From Nitratidesulfovibrio termitidis HI1 (lineage in GTDB: Bacteria; Desulfobacterota; Desulfovibrionia; Desulfovibrionales; Desulfovibrionaceae): a stretch of 64,000 nucleotides of DNA. Made by a program: the position numbers and the translations under genes. The notes under the pieces are model-generated. The model saw only the letters and a list, made by a program, of their open reading frames with translations, was not told the origin of the DNA and searched no databases. This document shows, one piece after another, positions 16,689-26,758 of the stretch. The first letter of the stretch is position 1. Every line of letters begins with the position of its first letter. The stretch is taken from positions 3,598,404 through 3,662,403 of the forward strand of contig NZ_KI632512.1 in NCBI RefSeq assembly GCF_000504305.1, given 5' to 3'.

Positions 16689-16840
16689 ATCCTCAGGGCG
16701 GGGTGAAAGTCCCCACCGGCGGTATTCCCGCGCGGCACGCCGCGCCGGAGAGCCCGCGAGCGCCCGTTCCGTCGTGGAGCGGGGTCAGCAGACCCGGTGA
16801 GATGCCGGGGCCGACGGTAACAGTCCGGATGAAAGAGGAC
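16689..16840 (+). ncRNA. FMN riboswitch (RFN element)
   Basis: Classic RFN landmarks appear in order: a first stem around GGGCGGGGTGAAAGTCCCC, then ACCGGCGGT, AGCCCGCGAGCG, GGTCAGCAGACC, GGTGAGATGCCGGGGCCGACG, and GTCCGGATGAAAGAGGA closing the element. It lies about 225 bp upstream of ribB on the same strand and would reduce its expression when FMN is plentiful. The stretch after it (16841-17065) probably holds the expression platform; I did not find a clear terminator with T-run there, so control may be at translation. Confidence 0.97.
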
Positions 16841-17065
16841 GCGGCGCAACGCCAGCCGACCCCGTGGGCAATCCCTGTCCGCCAGGGGGCGTGGCGTAGC
16901 GCATGACGGCATGGCCGCAGTGCGGCGTGCCGGTGCATGGCCTTCCGGCGGGCGCGGCTGCGACGCGTGCCCCGGTGTCCTGCCCGGCGCGTTGTTCGCG
17001 TGGTTGTCCGTCACGCCGCGTTTCCACACGCCCTGATTCTGGACCTCCAGCCTAGGAGATGCGCC

Positions 17066-17842
17066 ATGAATCAGCCGTCCCTCACTTCCGCAGCGGCCGG
17101 TACCTCCGGCCCCCCCATGTCCCCCGTTATGCCCGTGCCGCAGGCCGGGCCTGCCACGCCGCGTGCCCTGGCCCCTCTGGCAACGGTCGAGCAGGCCCTT
17201 GACGCCCTGCGCGCGGGGCGCGGCATCCTTGTCGTGGACGACGAGGACCGCGAGAACGAAGGCGACATGATCTTCGCCGCAGAAACCCTGACCGAGGCAC
17301 AGATGGCCCTGCTGATCCGCGAGGGCAGCGGCATCGTCTGCCTGTGCCTTACCGATGCCCATGCCGACGCACTGGACCTGCCGCCCATGGTGACCTGCAA
17401 CACCAGCCGCAACGGCACGGCCTTCACCGTGACCATCGAGGCGGCGGAAGGCGTCACCACCGGCGTTTCCGCAGCCGACAGGGTGACCACGGTGAAGGCG
17501 GCGGCAGCACCCGGCGCCCGGCCGGAACACCTGCGTCGCCCCGGACACGTCTTTCCGTTGCGCGCCCGCCCCGGCGGCGTGCTGGAACGGCGCGGCCATA
17601 CCGAGGCCACCGTGGACCTGATGCGCCTTGCGGGCCTTTCGTCCTGCGGGGTGCTGTGCGAACTGACCAACCCCGACGGCACCATGGCCCGCCTGCCGGA
17701 AGTGCTGGCCTTTGGCGCGCGGCAGGACATGCCCGTACTTACAGTGCAGGCGCTTGCCCAGTGGCGCGCCCGGCATGACGCGGACATGAACCATGGCACG
17801 AGTCGTGACGGGCTCTCCCGCAAGGGGGCGAACATGGCGTAA
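17066..17842 (+). CDS. ribB: 3,4-dihydroxy-2-butanone 4-phosphate synthase
   Basis: 258 residues. Makes the four-carbon riboflavin precursor from ribulose-5-phosphate. Family motifs: [18 protein letters not shown] (metal and substrate acids), [36 protein letters not shown] and [14 protein letters not shown]. It has the RibB domain only, not the RibA (GTP cyclohydrolase II) fusion. The N-terminal 35 or so residues are a low-complexity Pro/Ala/Ser extension. TAGGAG lies 8 bases upstream of the ATG. Control by the FMN riboswitch directly upstream fits the assignment. Confidence 0.97.
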   Translation: MNQPSLTSAAAGTSGPPMSPVMPVPQAGPATPRALAPLATVEQALDALRAGRGILVVDDEDRENEGDMIFAAETLTEAQMALLIREGSGIVCLCLTDAHADALDLPPMVTCNTSRNGTAFTVTIEAAEGVTTGVSAADRVTTVKAAAAPGARPEHLRRPGHVFPLRARPGGVLERRGHTEATVDLMRLAGLSSCGVLCELTNPDGTMARLPEVLAFGARQDMPVLTVQALAQWRARHDADMNHGTSRDGLSRKGANMA

Positions 17843-18087
17843 CGGTACGGTGCGCTCCGGCCTCTTCTTCCCCCCGTTTCACGGCCCCCCCGGCGACTGC
17901 GACGCCAGGTGCTGCAAGCGACAGGGGAGGAACCCCGGCTGCCGGAATTCCGATCCGCCTGGCGACTGCGACGCCGGGCGAAAGGGCACGGCGGCGGGAA
18001 GGGCCGGAACGTCGGATGTCCGAAGGAATGAATCGGCGGCGCGGCGGGAACATCCCGGCGCGCCGCCGTCGTTGTGTCGAGCCTTTT
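17843..18087. other. Intergenic region between convergent ribB and yihY-like genes
   Basis: Contains a 15-bp direct repeat GGCGACTGCGACGCC at 17892-17906 and 17961-17975, and a long GC stem-loop at about 18035-18067 that could act as a bidirectional transcription barrier, though no T-run follows it. No gene seen. Confidence 0.4.
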
Positions 18088-19692
18088 TCACGCCTTGCCG
18101 TTGCGGCGGGGACCGCCCTTGCCGGTTCCGTCGATGCCCTCGGTGGCGGTGTGCCCTGCGGCGGGTGGGCCACCATTCACCGCGCCGCGCAGCAACTCGC
18201 GCAGGGTCGGTTCCCGCGTTTCGTCGTCATCTGCGCCGCCGTGTGCATCGTCTGGCGGGCCACCATGCGCACCGGTCCATACCTCGTCTGGCGGGCCTTC
18301 CGGCGCATCTTTTGGCGCTTCGTGGTCGCTGGCAGGGGCCGCGTCGAACCAGTCGGGCAGGGTGGCGTCGTGGTAGGCGCGCAGGGTGGCGTTGGCCGGA
18401 CTGGCGGCCATGTCCCCGGCCAACCTGGCCAGGGTGTCGTTGATGAATTCGAAGGACGTGGCCACCCGTTCCTCGCCCTCGCCGCCGGTGCGTCCGGCCA
18501 GGGCCAGCAGCACGTCGGCGATGTGCAGCCCGTCGGGCGGCGTGCCCAGCACCCAGGCCGGGGTGTCGTCGCACACCCGCACCACCATGCCTTCGCGGGC
18601 CAGCCGGTCCAGCACGTCGTCCAGCACGTGGTCCGGGGCATCCAGCAGGGCGGCCATGCGATGGCCGGGCACGGCGCCCGTGCCGCGCACGAAGGCACGG
18701 GTAAGCAGCAGCATGGCCAGCACGGCCAGCCGGTCGCGCTCAAGGCGGCTTACCCGACCGGCGCGCAGGTGTTTTTCAAAGGTGGGGGCGTTCTGCACCG
18801 CATGGCATACTTCCACCCCGAACAGCACCACCGCCCACGAGACATACAGCCACATCAGGAACAACGGCACCTGCGCGAAGCTGCCGTAGATCAGGCCGTA
18901 GCTGGCGAAGCGGGCCTGCCAGACCATGTAGGCGTACTCCGCGCCCTGCCAGGCCATGGCCGCCAGCAGCGCCCCGGCCATGGCCGCGCGCGGGCGCACC
19001 TTCGTGTTGGGGATATACGCGTACAGAAACAGCAGCACCACAAAGACCATGAACAATGGCACCAGCTTGAGCAGCAGCAGATAGGCTGCACCCACCGGGG
19101 CCACCTCCAGCAGCCTGCCCAGCACCCTGTCGCTGCGCAGGCTGGCGCCCAAGGTGACGGCGGTGCCCATCAGCAGGGGGCAGACCAGCATCACCGAAAA
19201 GAAGTCGGTGAACTTGCGCCATGCGCTGCGGCCCTGGCGTACCTTCCAGATGGCGTTGAACGCGCGCTCGATGTTGGCCATGAGCATGCCCGCCGTCACC
19301 AGCAGAAACGCCGCGCTCACCGCGCCCATGCGCCCCGCGCTGGTGCGTTCCACGTATTCCAGGATGCGGGCCACCGTGTCCGGGTTGCCCGCGGCAAGGC
19401 GCAGCAACAGCATCTGGGTGACTTCCGCGTTGTGCACCCCGAGGCCCTTGGTGATGGAAAACACCACGGCCAGAAAGGGCACCATGGACAGCACGAAGGT
19501 CATGGTCAGGGCGGATGCGCGCAGCAGGCACTGGTCGTCCACGAATCCCAGCGCCGCCAGAAAGGCGCGCCGCACCAGCCAGATCAGGCCGCGCCGGGTG
19601 GGCGGGCCGGTTTCGGCGCGCTCGAGCCATACGTCGCTGGTCACGTAGCGGCGCACGCGTAGGGCGCGGTCGCGCAGGGTGGGTCCGTGCAT
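18088..19692 (-). CDS. YihY/BrkB family membrane protein
   Basis: 534 residues from ATG 19692, which has a perfect GGAGG 5 bases upstream; the frame is open further upstream but that part is repeat-rich and not family-like. About six membrane segments lie in residues 50-310 (LRASALTMTFVLSMVPFLAVVFS, MGAVSAAFLLVTAGMLM, LMWLYVSWAVVLFGVEV), the YihY/UPF0761 core, with the signature KVRQGRSAWRKFTDFFSVM. The cytoplasmic C-terminal part holds a winged-helix-like region (about 330-430) and a low-complexity acidic tail. YihY was once taken for RNase BN; its role is unknown. The tail is unusually rich in Pro/Asp/Gly. Confidence 0.9.
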   Translation of the reverse strand: MHGPTLRDRALRVRRYVTSDVWLERAETGPPTRRGLIWLVRRAFLAALGFVDDQCLLRASALTMTFVLSMVPFLAVVFSITKGLGVHNAEVTQMLLLRLAAGNPDTVARILEYVERTSAGRMGAVSAAFLLVTAGMLMANIERAFNAIWKVRQGRSAWRKFTDFFSVMLVCPLLMGTAVTLGASLRSDRVLGRLLEVAPVGAAYLLLLKLVPLFMVFVVLLFLYAYIPNTKVRPRAAMAGALLAAMAWQGAEYAYMVWQARFASYGLIYGSFAQVPLFLMWLYVSWAVVLFGVEVCHAVQNAPTFEKHLRAGRVSRLERDRLAVLAMLLLTRAFVRGTGAVPGHRMAALLDAPDHVLDDVLDRLAREGMVVRVCDDTPAWVLGTPPDGLHIADVLLALAGRTGGEGEERVATSFEFINDTLARLAGDMAASPANATLRAYHDATLPDWFDAAPASDHEAPKDAPEGPPDEVWTGAHGGPPDDAHGGADDDETREPTLRELLRGAVNGGPPAAGHTATEGIDGTGKGGPRRNGKA

Positions 19693-19779
19693 CCGGCCTC
19701 CGTGGGATGAGGGCTGGCGGAAGGCAATGCTGGCAGGGGGCGCGGCAGCCCCTTGCCATGGGCTTGGTCTGTTCGTACC

Positions 19780-21189
19780 ATGCGTTCCATGCAAGCGTAT
19801 CAGACCGGGACCAATGCAGGCAATGACGCGGTGCAGGCACCATGCGTGCGCCATGCGCCACATCCATCCCATGCCGCCCAGCCGTCCGAGACCCTTCAGG
19901 CGTCCGGCAAGGCACGGCTTCTCGGCCCGGTAGGTAAGGACGGCCCGGTCAGTAAGGTCGGCCCGGTCGGTAAGGTCGGCCCGGTCAGTAAGGACGGTGC
20001 TGATGGCGGTTCCGGCCGCGCGGTCTTGTGGCGCGCGCTGGCCTCCGCCGCGCTGTGCGCCCTGTTGCTGACGGGGTGCAGCGGCACCCGGCAGGCCGCC
20101 GCGCCGGAAGGCGCAGCCATTACGCCGCCCCCCGGCGAGGTGCGCGTGGAATCCGCAGCGCCCCCCTCTGGCGACCCGCACACTCCCGGCAGTCCCGCCG
20201 CCTGCTGGACCCCGCTACGGGGGCGTCTGGCCGCGGACGGCATGTCCGGCGGGCGCATCGATGCGTTGTTCGTCCAACTGGGCGATGCGGTCTCGCCAGA
20301 CCCCATGGGCCGCAAGGTCAAGGAACTGTACACCACCAAGTTCCTGCGACCGGAACCGCAACCCGTGCCGCCCGGCCAGAAGCCCAGGCCCGTGCGCCCG
20401 CCCATGTACCCCGGCGTGGTCACCGACGAGAACGCGGCCAAATGTCGCGCCTTCCTGACGGAAAACGCCCGCTGGTTCTCGCTGGCGGAATCGCGCTACG
20501 GCGTGCCGCGCGAGGTGGCCGTGTCGCTGCTGTTCGTGGAAACACGCCTGGGCACGGCACTGGGCAAGGGCAACGCCTTCCGCAATCTGGCCGCCATGGC
20601 CGCTGCGGACAGCCCGGACATGGTGCCCGGCTACATCGCCGCGCTGCCCGGCGCGGACGGCAACCTGGACTGGATTTCGCTGCGCATGCGCCAGAAGTCG
20701 GACTGGGCCTACCAGGAACTGAAGGCCCTCATCCGCCACGCCGAGGCGTTGGGCCAGGACCCGCTGACCATGCCCGGTTCCATCTACGGGGCCGTGGGCA
20801 TCTGCCAGTTCATGCCCACCAATATCCCGGCCTATGGCGTGGACGGCGACGGCGACGGCCGCGTGGACCTGTACACGGTGGGCGATGCGGTGTTCAGCCT
20901 GTCCAACTATCTCGGCAGGCACGGCTGGCAGCCCGGCATGCGCAAGGATGCGCGCTACAACGTGCTGAAACGCTACAACAACAGCGCGGCCTACGCCAAC
21001 ACCATCCTGGCCCTGGCGGACAAGGTTGCGGGCAAGCCCGCCCAGCCGCAGAAATCCTCGAAATCCGCCCAGCCTCCACGCATCGGCCAGGCCGGGCAAC
21101 CCGGCAAGGCCGCAGCCGCAACGCCCAAGGCGCAGGCCGGGCCCCAGCAGCCAGCCAGGGCATCCGCTACCGCTTCTGCCGCGCAGTAA
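19780..21189 (+). CDS. Lytic murein transglycosylase, lipoprotein (MltB/SLT_2 type)
   Basis: About 470 residues. A lipoprotein signal (ALASAALCALLLTGCSG, lipobox LTGC) lies some 80 residues inside the open frame, so either the frame starts much later (no clear ATG; TTG or GTG near 20020) or the protein has an odd N-terminal extension containing GPVGKD/GPVSKV repeats. The catalytic domain (about 190-400) shows YGVPREVAVSLLFVETRLG with the catalytic Glu, KGNAFRNLAAM, and the MltB-like SIYGAVGICQFMPTN and DGDGDGRVDLY. It cleaves peptidoglycan to 1,6-anhydro products in the periplasm, probably from the outer membrane. The C-terminus is a Lys/Pro/Ala/Gln tail. Confidence 0.88.
   Translation: MRSMQAYQTGTNAGNDAVQAPCVRHAPHPSHAAQPSETLQASGKARLLGPVGKDGPVSKVGPVGKVGPVSKDGADGGSGRAVLWRALASAALCALLLTGCSGTRQAAAPEGAAITPPPGEVRVESAAPPSGDPHTPGSPAACWTPLRGRLAADGMSGGRIDALFVQLGDAVSPDPMGRKVKELYTTKFLRPEPQPVPPGQKPRPVRPPMYPGVVTDENAAKCRAFLTENARWFSLAESRYGVPREVAVSLLFVETRLGTALGKGNAFRNLAAMAAADSPDMVPGYIAALPGADGNLDWISLRMRQKSDWAYQELKALIRHAEALGQDPLTMPGSIYGAVGICQFMPTNIPAYGVDGDGDGRVDLYTVGDAVFSLSNYLGRHGWQPGMRKDARYNVLKRYNNSAAYANTILALADKVAGKPAQPQKSSKSAQPPRIGQAGQPGKAAAATPKAQAGPQQPARASATASAAQ
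19924..19995. repeat. 18-bp tandem repeat, four copies
   Basis: Four units of GGCCCGGTMRGTAAGGWC in a row, encoding GPVGKD and GPVSKV steps before the lipoprotein signal of the transglycosylase. If the real start is after the tract, the repeat is leader DNA rather than coding. Confidence 0.9.
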
Positions 21190-21471
21190 CCTGCGGGGTG
21201 GCGTTGTCCACCCCCATTTCCTGCGTCCTGAACGACGCCGTGCCGTTGTTCATCGCCGGGGGCAGCCGCAGGGCGGATTTTTCGCGTTCTCCCGTCCCCC
21301 TTTCCGTCTGCAAGCCGTGTTTCCGCCATGCAACTCTGCCGGCGTTGCCCCATGATGCCCCTTCCTTGTCGTTTCCTTCGGGGCATCACGCGACCGTGTA
21401 ACGGCAGAGTAATAATGGTGGGGCGATGGTCCCGGAGTTAGCTTCTGGCATCGCCGTCCCAAGGAGGCCCG

Positions 21472-24400
21472 ATGTCCGCAGACCACCGCCCCGAACCACC
21501 GCCCCTCGGGCCGTCGCCTGCGCCCGTGGCGTCTGACGCCCTGCCGGGCTCCCTGTCCGACGGCCCCCCTTCCGCCCCCCTCGTTTCCCCGGCCTTTCCC
21601 ACATCGGTGCGGGGCATGTTATCCGCGCTGGTCCTGCCGCTGGCAACCCTGGCCGTGCAATGGGTGTTGTGGGAGTATATCCGGCCCTATGCGTGGTTCC
21701 TGTTCTATCCCGCCGTATTCCTCGCCTCGCTGTCTGGCGGACTGGTGGTCGGCATGTTCGCCACCCTGCTGTCGGCGCTGCTGGTGCAACTCTTCTTCAT
21801 TCCCCCGGTACTGTCCTTCATTGTGGAGGAGCCGGCGGACGTGGTTTCCGTGGCCATGTTTCTGGCTATCGGGCTGATGATCAGCCTGGCCCACCAGCGG
21901 GTGCGGGAGGGCATCCGCCGTGTTGTCGAAGCGCAGGAGCGGCAGCAGGCCGTCAGCGCAGAGGCGGAAGAGACCAACGTGCGGCTGCGCGCGGCCAATG
22001 CCGAACTTGCCGCCCGGTGCGCACGTGCCGACGAAATGGATACCCTGAAGACCCGTTTTTTCGCCAACATCAGCCATGAACTGCGCACGCCGCTCACCCT
22101 GCTGCTGGGACCGCTTGAACGGCTGCTGGCCGAAACGCCGGAGGGCGACGAGCACCGCCAGGCGCTGGGCGCCATGTTGCGCAACGCCCGGTTGCTGCAC
22201 CAGCATGTGGACGACATGCTGGACCTTTCGCGGGTGGACGCCGGGGCCATGCAACTGCGCCATGCAGATGCGGACCTGTCCGCGCTGACGCGCACCACCT
22301 GCGCCTATTTCGACACCCTGGCCGACCAGCGCGGCATGCACTACGGGGTGCAGGCGCCCCTGCGCCTCGATGCGCAGGTGGACACGGACAAGTACCGCCG
22401 CATCCTGCTCAACCTGCTGTCCAATGCCTTCAAGTTCACCCCGGACGGGGGTAGCGTTTCCGTAACCCTGGAACGCCGGGGCGACGAGGCGCTGCTTTCG
22501 GTCAGCGACGATGGGCCGGGCGTGCCCGCGCACCTGCACGGCGCGGTCTTCGAACGCTACCGTCAAAGTGGCGAAGGGGAGCGGGGGCTGCATGGCGGCA
22601 GCGGCCTCGGGCTGGCCATCGTCAAGGAATTCGTGGAACTGCATGGCGGATCCGCCAGTGTCGGGCAGGGGGCCGAAGGAGGGGCGCTGTTCCTGGTGCG
22701 GCTGCCCCTGGCCGCGCCCCCCGGCGTGGAGGTGGCCCCGGCGGACCCCGCTGGCGCGCCGCCCGGCTACGCCCAGGGACCGGACTGGCCGGCCTCCGGC
22801 CATGTCCCGCAGTATGCCCCGGCAGCGGGCAGGGACGGCGGGCTGGTGCTGGTGGTGGAAGACAACCGCGACATGACCGCCTACATCGTGGACATCCTGC
22901 GGCCGCACCATCAGGTGGCCGTGGCCTACGACGGTGAAGAGGGGCTGCGCAAGGCGCTGGACCTGCGGCCCGACCTCATCCTGTGCGACGTGATGATGCC
23001 CCGCGTGGACGGCCAGCGCATGGTGGAGCAACTGCGCCGCTACCCCGGCATGACTGACGTGCCGGTGCTGATGCTGACTGCCAAGGCGGACGACGAACTG
23101 CGGGTGCACCTGCTGCACGGCACGGTGCAGGGGTACATCCAGAAGCCGTTCACGGAGGCCGAACTGCGGGCCAGCGTGCACGCCGAACTGCGGGACCAGG
23201 CCCGGCACAAGGCCGAGCTTGACGAAAGCGAAACCCGTTTTCGGGTAACCTTCGAGCAGGCAGCCGTGGGCCTTGCCCTGGTGGCCCCGGACGGAAGCTG
23301 GCTGCGCGTCAACGGCAAACTGTGCGGCATCGTGGGGTATTCGCCGGAAGAACTGGTGGAGTTGCGCTTTCAGGACATCACCCATCCCGAGCACCTGGAC
23401 AGCGACCTTGTGCAAATGCGCCGGGTGCTGGCCGGAACCATCGACAGCTACACCCTGGAGAAGCAGTACCTGCGCAAGGGCGGCGAGCCGGTGTGGGTGA
23501 ACCTGACCGTGGCCCTGGTGCGCAAGCCCGACGGCACGCCCGACTACTTCATCTCGGTGGTGGAGGACATCCAGCAGCGCAAGACCTTCGAGCGGCGCCT
23601 TGCGGAAAGCGAGGAACGCTTCCGGCAGGTGGTGGAACACGCGCCGGAGGCCATCTTTTTGCAGAAGGAGGGCCGGTTTGCCTACGCCAACCCCGCGGCG
23701 CGTTCACTGTTTGGCGTCGATGACCCCAAGGAGATCATGGGACGTGGCGTGCTGGAATTCTTCCACCCCGACGACCGGGACATGGTGGCCGGACGCATCC
23801 GCCAACTGAACGAGGAGCGCCGCACCGTGCCCCGCGGGCACGTGCGCATCTTGCGCAGGGACGGCATAGTGGTGGATGCGGAAACGTCGGCCGTGCCCTT
23901 CAGGCTGGGGGCGCGCGACGGCGCGCTGGTCTTCGTGCGCGACATCAGCGAGCGGCTGCGGGCGGAACGCGAGATACGCGATCTCGCACGCTTTCCCGGC
24001 GAAAACCCCAATCCGGTCATGCGGGTCAGTCCAGGCCTGGTGCTGCTGCACGCCAACCGGTCCAGCAGCATCTTTCTGGACTGCTTTGGCGCAAGGGTGG
24101 GCGAGCCCTTCCCGGAACCGTTCGCCGAAGTGGTGGCCAAGGCCCTGCGCACGTGGACGGTGCAGACCTTTGAGGTTGAATGTTGTGGCTGCATTTATGA
24201 CATGACCGTGAACCCCATTGCCGACGGCGGCTATGCCAACATCTACGGCCTGGATATCACGGAGCGGAAGAACGCCGAGCGCGAACTGATCAACGCGCGC
24301 GAGGCGGCGGAAACCGCCACCAGGGCCAAAAGCGCCTTTCTGGCCAACATGAGCCACGAACTGCGCACCCCCATGAACGGCGTGCTGGGCATGCTGCAAC

Positions 24401-25533
24401 TGCTGGACGCCACCCCTCTGGACCCGGAACAGCGCGGCTACGTGCAGGTGGCCCATGCGGCGGGCAGCAACCTGACGCGCCTTCTGGGCGACCTGCTGGA
24501 TCTGGCCAGGGTGGAATCGGGGCGGCTGAGCATCCGCGAGGAGCCGTTCGATTTCACCGGGCTGGCGCAAGAGGTGCTGGCCGTGCTGCGGCCCGAGGCG
24601 GACCGCAAGAATATCGTGCTGGAGGCAGTGGCGGATGGCGTGCCGCATGCCCTGCTGGGCGATCCGTTGCGCATCCGCCAGATGTTGCTGAACATCGTGG
24701 GCAATGCGGTGAAGTTCACCGATAGGGGGCACGTGCGGCTGCTGGCCCGGTTCGAAGCGCCAGCCAAGCCAGCCGAATCGGGCAAGCCAGGCGAATCTGG
24801 CGGGCGTGGGACGCTGTGTATCGATGTGGAGGACACCGGCATCGGCATCCCCCGCGACATGCTGGACACCATCTTCGAGCCGTTCACGCAGGTGGAGGAC
24901 GCCGTGACGCGCAGGCACGGCGGAGCCGGTCTGGGGTTGTCCATCGTGCGGCGCATCGTCGACCTGATGGCTGGCGAGGTCTCCATGGTCAGCGCGGAGG
25001 GGCATGGCACCACCGTGACGTTGCGCCTGCCCTTGGCCGCAACGGACAAAGTGCCCGCGCCGGATCCGACGCGCAACGGGTTGGCCGAGGTGTCCGTTCG
25101 CCAGGGGCGTCTGCTGCTGGTGGAAGACGACCACGTGAACCGGCTGACCGTGCTCTGGATGCTGGAGAAACTGGGCTACGAGGCCCTGGCCGTGGGCGAT
25201 GGCGCGGCGGCGTTGCAGGCGCTGCGGGACGGGTGCTTCGATGCGGTGCTCATGGACGTGCAGATGCCGGTCATGGACGGCCTGCAGGCAACGGCGGCCA
25301 TCCGCAATGCCACGGACCTGCCGGGAGGGGCGGAGATTCCGGTCATCGCCCTGACCGCGTACGCCATGGAAGGCGACCGCGAACGGTTGCTGGCGGCGGG
25401 CATGGATGACTACATCGAGAAGCCGGTGGACGTGCAGGCGCTGCGCCGGGTGCTGTCCCGGTTCGTGGGCGTGCCTGCTCTTCCGGCGCCTTCCGAGGCG
25501 TTCGACGGAACAGTCGTTTCGGAAAAAGCGTAA
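21472..25533 (+). CDS. Giant hybrid histidine kinase with two kinase cores and two receivers
   Basis: 1353 residues. AAGGAGG precedes the ATG. Order: a four-helix membrane module of the DUF4118/KdpD type (about 45-145), kinase core 1 with His202 ([15 protein letters not shown]) and its ATPase, receiver 1 with Asp506 (LILCDVMMP), three PAS domains (about 580-700, 710-830, 840-930), kinase core 2 with His962 ([16 protein letters not shown]) and ATPase, then receiver 2 with Asp1262 (VLMDVQMP). All phospho-sites look intact, so two complete phosphorelay modules sit in one chain. This may be a fusion of two separate kinases. The third PAS segment includes ECCGCIYDM. The output and signal are unknown; no obvious partner regulator is next to it. 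Confidence 0.9.
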   Translation: MSADHRPEPPPLGPSPAPVASDALPGSLSDGPPSAPLVSPAFPTSVRGMLSALVLPLATLAVQWVLWEYIRPYAWFLFYPAVFLASLSGGLVVGMFATLLSALLVQLFFIPPVLSFIVEEPADVVSVAMFLAIGLMISLAHQRVREGIRRVVEAQERQQAVSAEAEETNVRLRAANAELAARCARADEMDTLKTRFFANISHELRTPLTLLLGPLERLLAETPEGDEHRQALGAMLRNARLLHQHVDDMLDLSRVDAGAMQLRHADADLSALTRTTCAYFDTLADQRGMHYGVQAPLRLDAQVDTDKYRRILLNLLSNAFKFTPDGGSVSVTLERRGDEALLSVSDDGPGVPAHLHGAVFERYRQSGEGERGLHGGSGLGLAIVKEFVELHGGSASVGQGAEGGALFLVRLPLAAPPGVEVAPADPAGAPPGYAQGPDWPASGHVPQYAPAAGRDGGLVLVVEDNRDMTAYIVDILRPHHQVAVAYDGEEGLRKALDLRPDLILCDVMMPRVDGQRMVEQLRRYPGMTDVPVLMLTAKADDELRVHLLHGTVQGYIQKPFTEAELRASVHAELRDQARHKAELDESETRFRVTFEQAAVGLALVAPDGSWLRVNGKLCGIVGYSPEELVELRFQDITHPEHLDSDLVQMRRVLAGTIDSYTLEKQYLRKGGEPVWVNLTVALVRKPDGTPDYFISVVEDIQQRKTFERRLAESEERFRQVVEHAPEAIFLQKEGRFAYANPAARSLFGVDDPKEIMGRGVLEFFHPDDRDMVAGRIRQLNEERRTVPRGHVRILRRDGIVVDAETSAVPFRLGARDGALVFVRDISERLRAEREIRDLARFPGENPNPVMRVSPGLVLLHANRSSSIFLDCFGARVGEPFPEPFAEVVAKALRTWTVQTFEVECCGCIYDMTVNPIADGGYANIYGLDITERKNAERELINAREAAETATRAKSAFLANMSHELRTPMNGVLGMLQLLDATPLDPEQRGYVQVAHAAGSNLTRLLGDLLDLARVESGRLSIREEPFDFTGLAQEVLAVLRPEADRKNIVLEAVADGVPHALLGDPLRIRQMLLNIVGNAVKFTDRGHVRLLARFEAPAKPAESGKPGESGGRGTLCIDVEDTGIGIPRDMLDTIFEPFTQVEDAVTRRHGGAGLGLSIVRRIVDLMAGEVSMVSAEGHGTTVTLRLPLAATDKVPAPDPTRNGLAEVSVRQGRLLLVEDDHVNRLTVLWMLEKLGYEALAVGDGAAALQALRDGCFDAVLMDVQMPVMDGLQATAAIRNATDLPGGAEIPVIALTAYAMEGDRERLLAAGMDDYIEKPVDVQALRRVLSRFVGVPALPAPSEAFDGTVVSEKA

Positions 25534-25592
25534 GCAGGGGGCCAGCCCCCGCCCGCAAGAGAAGGGGGCGGCAGGGCGGCGCCGCGTCCGGG

Positions 25593-26657
25593 CTACATGG
25601 CCCGGCGCAGGCGTCGTTCCACGTGGCGCGCCGCCAGCGAGCAGGAAAAGGTCAGCATCAGGTACAGGGCCGCCACCGTCAGCCAGATCTCGAAGGTCAG
25701 GTAGGTGGCGGCCATCAGTTCCATGCCCTGAAAGGTCAGCTCGCGTATGGAGATCACCGACAGGATGGCTGAATCCTTGATGGTGGAGATGAACTGCCCG
25801 GCCAGCGGCGGCACGATGAGCCGGAAGGCCTGCGGCAGGATGACGTGGCGCAGTTGCTGCCGCCGGGTCAGCCCGGTGGAAGCCGATGCCTCCCATTGGC
25901 CGCGCTCCACACCTTCCAGCCCGGCGCGGACGATTTCGGTGATGTAGGCGCCTTCGTACAACCCAAGAACGACCACCCCGGAAAGGAACACCGGCAATTG
26001 GCCGGGCGGGGCCAGCAGCAGGGCGGATGCCCGCCCAAGCCAGGTGTGTACGCCCGAGGGGAGGATGGCCGCCGCGCCCTCGGCCACGGGGGCGAACAGC
26101 CCGGCCAGAAGCGGGGCGAACTGCGAACTCACGAAGAAGTGGAAGATGAACACCAGCACCAGCGGCGGCAGGTTGCGCACCCCCTCCACGTAGGTGCGCG
26201 CCACCATGCGCCGGAACAGGCGCGGGCTGGCCCGCAACAGGCCCATGCCCGTGCCGATGCACAGGGCCAGCAGGGTAGACCATAACCCAAGGCGCACGGT
26301 GACCAGCAGGCCGCTGGTCAGCGTACCCGGCACCCATCCGCCCGTCGCACCCTGTTGCGTGTCGTGGCGCAGCAGGAACTGCCACACCACGCCCCAGTTC
26401 CAGTGGTAGTCCAGGCGATCGGCTGCGTTCCAGAACAGCCACGCACCAGCGGTAAGCAGCAGGGCCAGCAGGGCAATGTCCAGCCTTCGGGCCGCCGGGG
26501 GGGACAGAAAGTCCTCAACCGCCGTGGGGGCTTCCGGCGTGTGGTCGCGCCGCGCCGTCTCATCCGCGTATTCCTGGTGCGGAAGGCGTGGAGGTCGCGG
26601 GGGAAAGGCCGGAACATTGTGTTCCGGCGGCAGGGCCGGGAACGGGCGGGGACGCAT
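25593..26657 (-). CDS. Polar amino-acid ABC transporter permease (HisM/GlnP type)
   Basis: 354 residues; last gene of a three-gene operon. A long hydrophilic N-terminal tail (about 55 residues, Pro/Arg-rich) is followed by membrane segments and the HisM-type permease domain (TSGLLVTVRLGLWSTLLALC, YVEGVRNLPPLVLVFIF) with the ATPase-contact loop EAYITEIVRAGLEGVERGQWEA-like sequence, then QAFRLIVPPLAGQFISTIKD. It imports small polar amino acids across the inner membrane with the other permease and the binding protein. GGAG lies upstream of the start. No ATP-binding subunit is encoded next to it. Confidence 0.92.
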   Translation of the reverse strand: MRPRPFPALPPEHNVPAFPPRPPRLPHQEYADETARRDHTPEAPTAVEDFLSPPAARRLDIALLALLLTAGAWLFWNAADRLDYHWNWGVVWQFLLRHDTQQGATGGWVPGTLTSGLLVTVRLGLWSTLLALCIGTGMGLLRASPRLFRRMVARTYVEGVRNLPPLVLVFIFHFFVSSQFAPLLAGLFAPVAEGAAAILPSGVHTWLGRASALLLAPPGQLPVFLSGVVVLGLYEGAYITEIVRAGLEGVERGQWEASASTGLTRRQQLRHVILPQAFRLIVPPLAGQFISTIKDSAILSVISIRELTFQGMELMAATYLTFEIWLTVAALYLMLTFSCSLAARHVERRLRRAM

Positions 26658-26706
26658 GGCACTCCGGGGCTGTGCTGGTGGCGGGATGCGACGGGCAAGG
26701 AGCGAC

Positions 26707-26743
26707 CGGCATGCCGGGCCTCATGTGCAGGTCCGGCATGCCG
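26707..26743. other. Hairpin between binding-protein and permease genes
   Basis: An inverted repeat of GGCATGCCGG and CCGGCATGCC around 14 or so bases, in the 101-bp gap inside the amino-acid transport operon. Such intra-operon hairpins often stabilise the upstream (binding-protein) mRNA so that the protein is made in excess of the permease. No T-run follows, so it is not a plain terminator. Confidence 0.5.
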
Positions 26744-26758
26744 TCTGGCTGCGGCAGC

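Noticed and set aside
18016-19662. Open frame of about 548 codons opposite the YihY gene
   Set aside because: The minus-strand protein has membrane helices and family signatures; the plus frame has none.
21190-21471. Small gene between the transglycosylase and the giant kinase
   Set aside because: Frames there have no ribosome site or family-like pattern; only the AAGGAGG of the kinase gene is convincing.
23704-26442. Open frame of about 912 codons on the minus strand across the giant kinase and the permease
   Set aside because: It crosses two genes with certain domains; its composition (His/Gln/Val/Gly) is that of antisense shadow frames.
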